From positions 13,837,501 through 13,901,500 of the forward strand of contig CM062210.1 in the NCBI GenBank assembly GCA_031216445.1: a stretch of 64,000 nt of DNA. The letters run 5' to 3'. Below are positions 46,488-57,894 of the stretch, piece after piece (within the stretch, counting starts at the first letter, position 1; the number at the start of each line of letters is the position of its first letter). Position numbers and translations under genes: made by a program. The notes below the pieces were generated by a model. The model was not told where the DNA came from. It did not search any database and saw only the letters and a list, made by a program, of their open reading frames with translations. This DNA is from Lateolabrax maculatus. Lineage: Eukaryota > Chordata > Actinopteri > Acropomatiformes > Lateolabracidae.

Positions 46488-46545
46488 TAGGCTGCTATAT
46501 AATATGCGGTCCACTTCAGATAGGTTGCTATATAATATGTGGTCC
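46488..46545 (+). repeat. Two 25-bp direct repeats, 33-bp period
   Basis: TAGGCTGCTATATAATATGC at 46488 and TAGGTTGCTATATAATATGT at 46521; each copy ends in GGTCC and they differ at two positions. TATATAA lies in both. Confidence 0.9.
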
Positions 46546-49193
46546 GACCTCGGACAGCCACAGCAGGGAGGGCTGGCAGCCCATTCATTATGGATGCAAT
46601 CAGTTCAGTGGGGGCAGCAAGGTGGCTGGGTGAGGGATACGCAGCCACTCTCACAGAGACACGCATGCACACACCTGATCTCTCGTTCACACACACACAC
46701 ACAATCCCTGTTGTCCTTGGCTAAATAGGTACACACACAAACAAATATAGTGACTGTTTAGATTTATGTGGAATCCTGAACTTAAGTCAGTTGTATGATT
46801 AAATGCATTTGTCCGTTTGAATGAGTTGAGATTCATTTTTTTAATTTTCCTTGAATGTGTGGAAATTTTCAAACGGTCTTTTACATGGAATCACTATTTC
46901 TTGGCGACCCGTGGTGGGGAGTGACTGCCTAGGCTGGTTGTTTCCCTCTGCCTCCAGTCTTTATGCAAAGTTGTGGTTTTACAGGAGGTTACGTTACTGC
47001 TCTTTTGCTGGGCGCAGTAACCCAGCAGAAGTTTGTTTTTACACTTCAGTATTTGTTTGGCTTAAACAAACGAGATATAACTTAATTAGTGAGCTGGTAG
47101 ACTGATTTAGTTACATCCAGCATGGATGTATAAGAACTGGATACAGTAAAGCAGATAATGCATAAAGCGAATATGCATATTACCCAAAATGTCAAACTAC
47201 TAATGAACATGTAGGCTACAAAAGGAATGCCTTATCCTAATTTTTCCATCCTTTCTTTCGTCCTTCTGTCTCTGTCCATTTGCCACACACATTCATTCTT
47301 TCTGTCCCTTATTCTCTTCCCTCCCTTCATTCCCTCTCTCCTCCTTTCCTGCCTCCGTCGCCTCTCTACATCAGCCCCCTCCGCACCCCTTCCTCCTCCT
47401 CCTCCTACCTCAGACTCATTACACCCCACCCACCAGTACCCCAGCCTCTGCGAGAAGCTCTCCTCATATAATATGATGGCCATCTGCTAGGCTGAGCCAC
47501 GCTTTCCAAAAGCCCCGGGGCTAGATGTTTATCTGTCGTCCCCCTCTCAAACTCCTTTAAGAATGCAAAACATATCAGCGATCATCACCACTACAATTAG
47601 CACAGGTGCTGCTGAGCTGTAAAGTGATCAGGAGAAATGGGAGGAAACATAATTGAAGTGGATTAGAGCGGAGAGGTGGGAGGGAAAAAAATTAAATAAA
47701 AATTCTGGAGGCTTGGACAGCGGCCCTTCTCTATACTGCTGTTTAAAATTCACTGTGCTGTGATTAAAACTGGTACAGAGCGGTGGTGGAAGTCCTGGCA
47801 AGGGGTTTTGGTTTTTAACAGCTGTTTAGTGTTTTTCTATCCCACTGCTTCCTTGAATGTGGTCCTGTCAGGTTGAAATATGGAGTTGGAGGGCGTGATT
47901 GTGCATTGTATAACCAAGATCGGGGCTTTATATACATGTACTGCATGTATTTTTCAGTTTCACCTGAGGAGCTTGCACAGCAGCGTATGTGGGTCTGTGT
48001 GTGTGTGTGGTCCGTGTGCACCGTGCGCGTGCGTGTTCCCAGAAAGAGTCGAACACGACAAACCAAATCTTCTTGTGTTCGGCTTGTCAGCATCCACTGA
48101 CAACATGACAGCAAACATTTGTGCACACGCATGCAAACACATACAGATACTGTACAGGCACACACACCCTCACACACACCATTTCGGTAGCTCGAGCGGG
48201 GCCGAAATATTCCGCAGCAGTCACTCATGAAGAGAAATTCTTAATAATAAATATCCAGCCAATAATGAATGTGCTGCTGGCTGCAGTTGTCTTGGGGGCA
48301 TAATATCTAATTTCCTCCCAATGTTTCATATCCCTACTCCTGCATGTCGACACAGTCCATCATTACACCCCAATGCAGGTTCCTATCACTTTTATTTATT
48401 TTTCAAATCAATATATAAATCAAAGCCTGGACAGATGAGATCCAATAAATTACAGAGTGCTGGACAAATGTGGAATGTTAACTGTGTACCAGGAGAGAAG
48501 ATTCCCATGGGTGCTGCCTGGTCTGCGCTGTGTGCTGGAGGAAAATCTACTAAATGTCATATTAAATCACAGCTAAGTTGAATATTACTCAGCGCTGTTT
48601 TTAATACAAGTGGAAAAACTCATCCAGGGCCTTATCTGAATAAGTTTTGTAGATTCCATGTCTTCACTTCACTGAGGGTCTTTACATCTTACCGTACGTC
48701 TTATTTTGTTCATTTTTTGAAAACTTAAAAAATCAAGGGTGGGACAAGCAAGTCAATGATGTCCGTATTGGTCTTGGAAGTGACAAAAATGGAGCCATAA
48801 CACAGCATTTCCACTGAAATTGTCTGGTAATGAGGGATCCCATTTTGCATCCCTCCCCACAAGGTATTCATCTAAATTTAGCTGGGGGATGCAAAATAGA
48901 GCAGCGGAGCACTGATCCTCTGCATACCAGCCATAGAGTGTGACTCACCCCCTTCTATTCCAAGCTCAGCCACATGGAAAAATGGGAGGGTTATTGGAAG
49001 AAGGGGAAAGAGACAGGGGCAAGAGGATAGAGAACCAGGTGAAATAGAGCATAGAGAACAGGGGAGGAGGGTCGGCAGCCTCATAGACCTGCAGCTGCCA
49101 TGTTAAATCCTCGCTGTGGACTCACATAGGTGCAGGGGGCTAACCAGTCAGCTCGGGCATAGACCCATAACGTGAAGGGCGGGCTCAGAGGGC

Positions 49194-49217
49194 ACACACA
49201 CACACACACACACACAC
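49194..49217. repeat. (CA)n microsatellite
   Basis: About 12 CA units. Confidence 0.95.
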
Positions 49218-49834
49218 TCAGAGCTATACCTGAGCGCGGCAATCATCGCTATCAGCAGGGAATATGCTACCATCAGGCCCCATAACATCAGAGTACACCT
49301 TGGCGCTGACACCACATGACATGCATATGTGCGGAGGCAGCGCTAGGCGATGCCAGGCCAGGCAGCAGCAGGGGCTTGAAGGAGATTCCCCCTGACAGTG
49401 GTCCGGTGGGGGGAGAGAGGAGACCGCCACTGCAAAGTGAAACAGCGGGCCTTCTGCACTACATGGTAGGAACACAAAGACAGAGGCAGAGCCACATGGG
49501 CACTGAGAATGAGAGAAAGGACTAAAGGATAAAGGAAATGTCCGTCTATGTCAGCTGCTGTGTGAGTAGCTGGCATGCTGCATTTTAAAGTGATAAAATG
49601 TAAAATAGTGTAAAATAGTAGTGTAAAGATATCATAACAATAAAGTATCACATATCTTTAAAGTATATTTTGTTTCAGCCATATTACTAAAATTTGTTAT
49701 ACAAAAACAGATATACTGTATGATTGCACAATGCTTAATATTAATATATGATATACACATAAACATAAAACATAGGAATCACAGTATCAGTCCATAAAAT
49801 AGAATGTATGTTAGGAAATGATCCTTTACATTAT

Positions 49835-49905
49835 CCATTAATCTCCTGATTTCTTTGTCAATTAATTGTTTAACCCTTTATAAAATATCAGAAATTAGTG
49901 AAATA
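49835..49905 (+). mobile_element. Partial second copy of the ATTAATCGATTA-type repeat
   Basis: CCATTAATCTCCTGATTTC, AATTAATTGTTTAACCCTTT and AAATATCAGAAATTAGTGAA resemble the start of the family at 32,445. It is truncated on the right, where LINE-derived sequence begins. Confidence 0.5.
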
Positions 49906-49919
49906 TACTTCGTCCCTTA

Positions 49920-50026
49920 AGTCCGCACGTCTCATCGAGTGTGATCGGGCTCAAGGTTGTTTGGATCAAGACTCTGGCAGCAGCATTTTGTATGAGTTGA
50001 GGATCAAGGACACTGTGGTAGTCAAG
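49920..50026 (-). pseudogene. L2/CR1-like LINE reverse-transcriptase relic
   Basis: Reading the - strand from 50026, twenty codons run in frame: LDYHSVLDP then QLIQNAAARVL (49999 to 49967). The frame continues with a degraded SPITLDE. LDYCN...LQL(V/I)QNAAARVL...HITPVL is the signature of the C-terminal end of L2/CR1-type LINE reverse transcriptases. Part of the segment between LDY and QNAAARVL is deleted and no full domain remains. A dead fragment. Confidence 0.65.
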
Positions 50027-50235
50027 TCTTATGCATACTTGACATGAAGGGTTATTGATTTCCATGGGGAACTTCTCCTAATTTATCCACAAAAATCTGA
50101 AAGGTCAGGGTCAGAGACAAGGATCCAATTCATCAAGGGCCACGTGGAGCACTTCATTTTCAGTCCCCAAGTTGTTAAGTCTGGGTGCAACTTAGAACAT
50201 GATGCCTTCAACCAGTTGGTGCTCCAGACAGTATT

Positions 50236-50590
50236 TCTTTTTTTTTTATTTTTTTTATTTTATTAACTTTATTTATCACAACTTGTGAAATTATTTCTCC
50301 GCATTTAACCCATCCAGTGGCACCTGTACGAACACACACATGCACATGCACAGGGTCACCCAAAGAGACAGGTGCCATATTCACACTGGAGCGGTGGGAA
50401 GCAGTTCACAGCGCCCGGGGAGCAATTGGGGGTACGGTGCCTTGCTCAGGGGCACCTCGGCCGTGGCAGGTGGGTGGGCTGCCACCCCACCAGCTGTCAG
50501 TCCACCAATCTTTGGGAGGGAGAGCGGGGATCGAACCTCCAACCTTAGGTTATTGGACGACCTCGCTCTACCACTGTATCTATGTGGCCT
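50236..50590 (-). mobile_element. tRNA-derived SINE
   Basis: On the - strand the head has an A box (TGGTAGAGCGAGG, 50573-50561) and a B box (GGTTCGATCCC, 50537-50527), the RNA polymerase III promoter of a tRNA. The body holds TGCCCCTGAGCAAGGCACCG and GGCGCTGTGAACTGCTTCCC. The 3' end holds GGGTTAAATGCGGAGAAATA and an A-rich tail, seen as T-rich at 50,236-50,268 on +. I know this body and tail as a widespread teleost SINE. ORFs of 86-97 codons across it on + are artefacts. Confidence 0.8.
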
Positions 50591-51964
50591 ATGCTACTGA
50601 TACTTCATGATCCCTTTAAAGCTGTATTCCTCTGTTCATCTGATATGAAACCCTAAGCCTTTCACAAGCCACCAGTTAGACGTTAAACTGGGACCAAAAT
50701 TTGGCCCCTTATTTTACATAGTTACGTTTATTTTTGAAATTAATATTTGGGCCATAACTTTATTCAAAATAAATTTCTGATCAAACATCACAAGATAGAA
50801 TACCAAACCTCCAACCATGTGATGGTTTGGAACAATTACATACAGTATCTTTTAACGCTACACTGGGAAACAAGATCTCATTTAAAAACAATAGCCAAGC
50901 AGAAGGCAGTTGTTCCAATATGGAGAATATAAAGAATAAATAATCCAGTTGTCTGCAGTGCCCAACGCAAAGCAATTTAACGCATCAGTGGCAGCCGCCT
51001 ATTAATTTTCTGTAGAAGGAGAGGGGGGGAGGCTGGGAGCACTGATTGTAGGGACAACACAGCCCCATCATGTATCACTTTGGAGCCAAACAAGACTCAC
51101 ACACGCAAATGAATGCATAAATGCACACTCACACACACACACATGAATCCACACAAGCAAACACATACGCGTCATAGTTGTAATCGTGCTGTTGTTTCCC
51201 ACAATGTCAGCGGTCGCATGGGAGCGAGGTGGCACTATATGCCTAATGATAGTGAATTAAAAAGGAAAGCCTACAGACAGAGAGGCCCATATGTGACTCT
51301 TGTCCTCAGGGTGTTGCATCAATAATAGGCCCCCCAGGCAGGACCCTGCTTCTACTATGCATTCACTGGAAATCCCAGTCCGCTTTAATTAGGTACCCAG
51401 CTTCCGACCCCTCCCCTGCTTCCAAAATAACTAAAGAGGGCGTGGCGGTACCAATATCACTGGCGCTGGTCCAAACAACAACACCTCTTTCACCATGGGG
51501 GAGAAAGAGGGGAAGACCATGGCGCTATAAATCCAGAGGTATTTGGACACGGGCCATCATTAGTCCCAAACGACCACTGTGGTGGCAATAAGCATGCAGG
51601 GGCCGCAGCCAACAATTATATGATCTTAAAAACTACGGAACAATATGTGTTCCCCATCCCACAGGCTAAATCAGCCCTTCCTTCTAAGTGGCAGAGTGCT
51701 TAAAAGAAGAATTATCTTCTAAATATTTGCCTACAAACTAATTCTGCTTACCAGTGACGTACCGATTCCTCATCCTTGGTAAGAAAAAAGCAACACTGGA
51801 CCATCTCTCTGCCACTCTGCCAGCTATTCATTTGACCTGTCTCATAGAATCAGTGTTTTGTTTGATGCATGGTTTTTCATTATCACTATGGCCCATCATT
51901 ACTTTCCTCTTATTATAGTCTGGGGGACATTCGAGACAGTTCAGAAGAGCTGTGGATGAGGGAC

Positions 51965-51965
<1 letters not shown>

Positions 51966-52012
<47 letters not shown>
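51966..52012. repeat. (CA)n microsatellite
   Basis: About 23 perfect CA units, among the longest in the window. Confidence 0.95.
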
Positions 52013-52014
<2 letters not shown>

Positions 52015-52319
52015 CATTTCTTTCTTTTGGGGGAGAAAAAAAAATGTGCCCCACAGACATAATGTCTGTGTTTTCCTGCAATTAATTAATGGGTCCCCAG
52101 CTAGTTAGCAGTAGGCAGCACTTGTTTCACCGTGGCGACTGAGAGAGGGCGAAAGGGGTTGGAGCCAGGCTCGCCTCGGTAGCTGCAGGCTTTTAGTTGT
52201 GAGCCACTGGATTTGGACTATTTTTAACGAAATCCTTTTATGGATAGATAAATCTGATTTTATGCAAGAAGAGTCTCCTGGGTTTCAATTAACTGGGGGT
52301 CACGCTGCAGATCTATCAC

Positions 52320-52398
52320 AAAAAAAAAGAGGGAAGGGGAGAGAGAAAGAAAGGGAGAGAGGAAAAGATAGAAAAGAAAGAGAAAGAGAAGAGGAGAG
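52320..52398 (+). repeat. Polypurine tract, 79 bp
   Basis: All A/G except a single T in GATA at about 52,369. Capable of triplex (H-DNA) formation. Confidence 0.9.
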
Positions 52399-52720
52399 CC
52401 TTTAATTAATACGGTCTAATTAAACATTTGTGAAATGCATTATCTGCACTGTTTTTCTATATTATTATTTTTTTCATGATGAGCCGCGGTTGCTTAATTG
52501 TCAACCCCCCCCTCGTAAAAGTTGTTTTGTGGTTACATCATGGTTGTTATTAATGCAAAAGACGCTTTGGAGTGCCTTTTAACTGCAGTTTGTCTTTCCA
52601 CAATTGAGGATTCAAAGAAAACTTGTAATTGGGAATGCTTTGTTTTGGCCCTTCAACTAGAGTCCTCTGGGTGCCTCTTGAAAACATTTGACTAACTGCA
52701 AAGATTTGGTGGCGGGGGTT

Positions 52721-52743
52721 GGGGGGGGGGGGGGGGGGGGGGG
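52721..52743 (+). repeat. G23 homopolymer
   Basis: Twenty-three consecutive G residues, preceded by GGCGGGGGTT. A quadruplex-forming run and an error-prone position for sequencing. Confidence 0.95.
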
Positions 52744-53154
52744 CACACTTCTACAGGAGACTGTGGAAACTAATTTGATTCCTAAAACATGCAAGATGAC
52801 AGCTTCCCGCTGCACGGCGGAGGTAGATTTGACTTTGAATCATGACACACTGTTTAATCACGGGCCACGAGGCTTGGCAAGTCACTAGACCTGAGGAGAG
52901 TCACATAAAGAGTGTCAAGCACGCCGGGCGAGAGATAGAGAGAGAGACAGAGAGAGGGCGAGAAAATCCATAACAGATTAAACAGTGTTTGGTCAAAACA
53001 CACAGCGTGATATGTGCGTCTATCACCTTACCGCTCGCTCTGTCTCATTGCGATGCATATTTCTTCCCAGCTAGCCCGCGCTCTCATTGTTAAACTACCC
53101 ACAGGGCACTCCTTAATGTGAAGTTGATCTCAGGTTGTAGTCGCTTACACGTGC

Positions 53155-53155
<1 letters not shown>

Positions 53156-53200
<45 letters not shown>
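53156..53200. repeat. (CA)n microsatellite
   Basis: About 22 perfect CA units. Confidence 0.95.
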
Positions 53201-53201
<1 letters not shown>

Positions 53202-53944
53202 AGTCCCACTCAACACACTCCACCCCCATGGCTGCCATGACATTTCTCTCCCCATTCAATTCCCAGCGTGTGCAGCAGTAGTAAAGCGTATCATGTCCAT
53301 CTTTTTTTTCCCCTCTCTCTCTGCGTCGTGAGGGGAATGATTCAGTTCATCAGAGCACGGAAATACGCTCGTATACTTTTGGCTGAAACGCACACACGTG
53401 CTGGCCCAGCTCAGGTCTATTTGATGATGCAAGTCACATAGCTGAGTTAACACAGCGGAGTATATACTATATACACACATTCACACACACGCACACAATT
53501 AACGCTGATAGAGCAGGCAGGTTGAATAGCATCAGTAAGAGATTTCTCTATCGTTACCTTTTTTTCATCTTGAGCACACAGAACATTTGTGGGTGCACCA
53601 ACAGTCTCCATCACACATGTACGAACATCAAGTCCGGCTGGTAGCGCTAGACTACAAAGTCTTTTTGTATGTATTTAAGTATAGATACTAGCAAATCTGT
53701 GTCTCTCTTTCATGTTGTACCCATTTTTATTTAAAATATATCAGTGTTTTGTTTGTTTCCAATGCCCCAAAGTGGCCAAAAAACTGTTCACAGGTTCGAA
53801 CTACAGTAGTAACAATAGTAAAATCATTGGCTGGTGGTGAAAATGTATTCAGAAGTAGCTTCTTAATGATACAGTCACCTCATAATGCATGACACATTGC
53901 TCTCCTCTCTACATTTTCCACTTTTAATCATAAAAAGTTTATGC

Positions 53945-54660
53945 ATTAGTATTGGTGATTCTGGTATCACATTGAAACCAAGGTTTTCACTGCTGGGTGT
54001 GGATGGGTGTGGTCAAAAGTGTGCTCTTTTGCACCTTGGCTTTGACCACACCCAATAGTGATGTCATCAGGGCTTGACACTAACTTGACCCACTTTTTTG
54101 CTCGCCAGCCTCTGTGGCTAGTGGTTTTCCATTTTCACTAGCCACAAATTTGTTGTTGGAAAAATTAAGTTTTATTTTATTAAAGTCGACTATGGTGTGC
54201 TACAGTTTACTTGAAGAACTAAATTTGCAACACTAAACCCTTAAATGTAAAGCACTAGTGTAAACACCCAAATCAAGAGTACATCAAATGTAAAACACTA
54301 CAGTCATCAAATATTCAGCTCTGGTAAGGTTGTGTGTAAAGCTTCTTTTGCGTGAAAACATGCAACCGATTAAGACAAAAATAAAAAGAGAAGCTTCTTG
54401 TTGAATATAATAAAACTGGTGCAGGCCTGAAACAGCAAAGAAACTTAACGTGTGTATGTATATATACATCTATAGTCACAGGCCACCGCCGAATTTTACC
54501 TACATTTGGCGGGTGGGCTGGAGATGTCAAGCCCTGGATGTCACGGTGTACTGACCACACCCTGGAGTACACCTGTACATCACCGCACAAGATGAGGAGT
54601 TAAACCAATGGAGGTCAACAAAACCAAGATTGTCAGAGGGTTACTCTTTAAAGAAAAACA
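53945..54660. mobile_element. Older dispersed repeat split by a hAT MITE
   Basis: The left part (to 54067) has a hairpin: GGGTGTGGTCAAA at 54005-54017 and its exact complement at 54041-54053. The right part (from about 54537) continues CACGGTGTACTGACCACACC and TACACCTGTACATC. Removing the MITE and one target copy rejoins the two, with GACCACACCC on both sides. I think it is a known fish repeat; its ends are approximate. Confidence 0.5.
54068..54536. mobile_element. Non-autonomous hAT-type MITE (469 bp)
   Basis: Perfect 12-bp terminal inverted repeats: CAGGGCTTGACA (54068-54079) and TGTCAAGCCCTG (54525-54536). It is flanked by 8-bp target duplications GATGTCAT (54060-54067) and GATGTCAC (54537-54544), one mismatch. 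An 8-bp duplication and CAGGG ends are diagnostic of hAT elements. Inside, an 11-bp perfect stem at 54113-54123 and 54136-54146 has a 12-nt loop. No transposase is encoded, so movement needed a partner element. Confidence 0.85.
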
Positions 54661-54837
54661 CCCAAAACACTAAATGCGTGACAAGTGACATGTCTGCTTA
54701 CTGAGGTGGTCCTCTGTTATTAAAATGTTTTAAGCTGCTCCCTAATCCACCTTTCACCCATTTTGCCTCCTCACTCTTTTCTTTTTTCCACCAGGTTCTT
54801 GCCATCTACTCCTCCCACCCTCCATCTCTCTGTGGTG

Positions 54838-54855
54838 CCCCCCCCCCCCCCCCCC
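54838..54855. repeat. C18 homopolymer
   Basis: Eighteen C residues. Confidence 0.95.
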
Positions 54856-54983
54856 TATATTAAGCATGTCATCTCTGGTTCCAAGGTGCTCTAAGTGGTG
54901 GCAGTGCTAAGGTGCGAGCAGGGTCTGCACTGAGCATGCCCAAAGAGCCAACCTAACTAATTAGAGATCCAACCTTGATGAGT

Positions 54984-55033
<50 letters not shown>
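54984..55033. repeat. (CT)n microsatellite, 50 bp
   Basis: About 25 perfect CT units, followed by CA-rich sequence and a second shorter (CT)n at about 55,072-55,089. Confidence 0.95.
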
Positions 55034-55036
<3 letters not shown>

Positions 55037-57894
55037 CACACACACTCGTGCACACTCACACACATACACTCACTCTCTCTCTCTCTCTATAAGCATGTGT
55101 ATCTGAGCCCAGAAATTACTTAATATGATATATTAACATATTTCTGGCAGGAACGGCAGGAGGAGGGTGCTCGTTGGAGACGAATTATCCAAATTAATTT
55201 CTAATTTAAAATCCTATGCCTTTTATTACAAACTGTGGGCGCCCTTGGTACCAGAGACACAGCGAGGAAGAGGGAGTAAAGGCAGACAGAGAGCAGCTAG
55301 AGAAGACTGAAGTCAAGGATGGAAGGAGGAGTAAGAGGATGCTTTAATAACCTATACCGGTTTTTGCCCACAAACCAAATGAATAAACCCCCTGTTTTGT
55401 GGGGGATATGAAGACACAGGAAGGATTTAACTGTACATGGCCGGCTGAGCTCGGCCCAGCTTAATTCAGCCATGAGAGAACATCCCCAGAGAGGAAGAAG
55501 AGAAAGAGGAAAATGAAAATGGGTCCAAAAGTTTGAGGCATACTTGGATCTCCCCTTTGCCCTAATTAGTGGTCTCACATCCTCACTAAGCCTGAGAGGG
55601 AGGAGAAGCCAGTGGCCACGTCCATGGGTCAATCTTTGAGAAATTGTTATGAATCTGCACACAATAGCCTTGGGTGCTCATGGGAAATGTAGGCCTAGAA
55701 GCATGTCCGCCTGAAATGGTACTAGAGGTCTTCAGAAGCTCAAAATGACCAATTAGGCCGTCTCATTTTGGCCAGAGATAATGCAGGAATCAGTCAACAT
55801 CTTCTGTTCATAATTAATGCCTATTACTGAGGATTAGCTGCAACTCATCCTTTCAAGGGCTTAGCAGCTACACACAGTTAAATGATTCACTGAATCACAA
55901 GGCATGAATTGTAATTACTGCACAGATTTGTAAAGGAATTCTCAGATAGTCAGAATAAAGTGAAAAGTGTAAAAGTATGCATGTACTATTGTGTAACATA
56001 TAGGTCAACAGACATGCGTTATACTTTGATTTTCATAAAACAAAGCTCATGTCTGGAAATCAAGTTAAAATGGAAAGCTGACAGAGCCGTCATGCCTCCA
56101 CTGAAGGTATTATTAAGCATTGAGATATATTGCTCTGAGTCTACCACCTTCACTGTCATATAAGTGCCAGTGTGCATTTATTTTAACAGCGTGTTCATTT
56201 TCAAATTAAACATGAAGCAGGAGCTTCGGATGATGAGGTTCTGTCTGGAGTTATCCCATTTTACATCAAAATGTTTCAACCATTTTAAAACGTGTTAGCA
56301 GAGTAACATTACATGATTTATTTTCACAAACCAAAAGATTATTGTAACAACATTTCAGCAACACAAAAGCAAAAGTTGTGTCTCTCTACCTGGTTACTGC
56401 TCCATGTTTGCACTTTCTGAAAGCCGATGGTGAGCAAAATTTCCACTGCAAATGTTCCCCTTTTCAGAAGAAATTACAGGACAACTTGTTTACTGTACAG
56501 TAAAACCAGGCACTTCTATAGTGGTTACATCAGTATGTAAATAGCGAGTGTCTCAGTCATTATATTTCGTGTTAAGCTATTATCCACTGACTCACTGCGC
56601 GACACGCACGGACTTGTAACTGCATGTTTAATCACCAATCACCCCAGGAGCCTACAGCTTGTTTCAACTAATATCAAATAATAGCACAGCTCACCGTGTA
56701 ATGAACAAACACCCCCTTCCCTACACAAAGACACACACGCTCAGCCTCACTGTTACACCCTCCAAACATGGCGCGGCAGCATAGCGGACACGGACATGTG
56801 TCTTCTATTTCGGCTCTTGGGGACGAAGAGGTTTGTGGCGCTTGTGTTTCAGCAGGCTTTTTGCTGCAACTCTGGGTGCTGTGTTGGCTCGGGGAGAGGC
56901 ACAGCGCTGTAATTAAGGACAGAGGGAGGAGGATGTTCGTTAGATGTAGTGTCCTCATTAGTGTAAGTTCCACCCGGAGGTGGTGCTGAGCAGCGAACAC
57001 CTAATGAGACGCATATTGTAATGAAAGCAGGGAACCAACAACCGCCCAGATACAGGCAAGGGCTCTCAAATTGGGGTGTGAGGAAAGACTTCTGATATGT
57101 ACTGCACAGTGTATATGTTTCTTGTTCTGTAGGGTATATCATTTGTAGCAGAGACTTGGGCCACGTTTAAATGCGCATCAGTGCATCCACATTGTGTTGT
57201 GTGATGAGCTGTCTGAGGTAAGTGAGCACAAGATAATATTCTATTCTACTTTGTCACTTTTTGTTTTATCTTTCACTCCAATCTATTCATTTAGGCGCCC
57301 GATGATAAGCGCCGCATTTGTATGCCAGGCCACAAATCACTGTTACATACTGTAAGCAGCCAGCCAGCCATTCAGACACTGTAGGGGCTCACCTGCCCTG
57401 TGGCTAAAGACGACTGTAGCTACTGTATTCTGCACACACACACACACGCGCGCATAGACAAAATGTCTCACAGCATGCCTTTCGCCACAAGTACTGTACA
57501 GGTAATCTCACTTAATCATCTCAGAGGTCACCGCAAAGCGAGGTTGGGCGATAATTGCTGTGCCGAGCAGCAAAAAGTGAAGGATTGCATTGAGAGGAAG
57601 AGGGAGAGGGAGGCAGAGATGAATAGAAGGAAGAAAGAGGGAGAGGATGAGAGAACAGAGTGGAGATGGAGAGAAAGCGTGTGAGTGTGTGTGCTGGAGG
57701 GCAGATTCGGAGACAAAGCTTACTGGCGCTGCAAGGACAACTGCGACCCTGATGCTTAGAAAGGAAGTACTCTGACAGGAATAATAATATACAGTTATTA
57801 AAATTATTATTATTTAGATTTTTGTGGTATGGAACATTTTCCGCAAACATTATTCTTCATCCGATCCGAGGTTATTTCATATTTTTACAAGTGC

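Larger units (their letters stand above)
44641..49834. other. Intergenic downstream of slc35b3, no gene seen
   Basis: Microsatellites at 45.4 and 45.7 kb, the 33-bp-period direct repeat at 46.5 kb, CT-rich DNA at 47.24-47.42 kb and CA-rich DNA near 48.15 kb. A 7-bp inverted pair ATTTCGG/CCGAAAT lies at 48181 and 48202. No exon is recognised on either strand. Confidence 0.65.
50591..53944. other. Intergenic, no gene seen
   Basis: Unique sequence between the SINE and the hAT MITE region, with three long simple repeats, a polypurine tract and the G23 run. No coding support. Confidence 0.65.
54661..57894. other. Intergenic, no gene seen
   Basis: C18 and (CT)25 repeats, then unique DNA. The 121-codon - strand frame at 55297-55662 and frames near 56.7-57.1 kb show no recognised homology. 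Confidence 0.65.

Noticed and set aside
53785..53805. GGTTCGAAC resembling a tRNA B box
   Set aside because: No matching A box at the right distance and no cloverleaf; a chance match.
55297..55662. 121-codon - strand frame
   Set aside because: No homology recognised and no splice or promoter context; likely chance in moderately GC-rich DNA.
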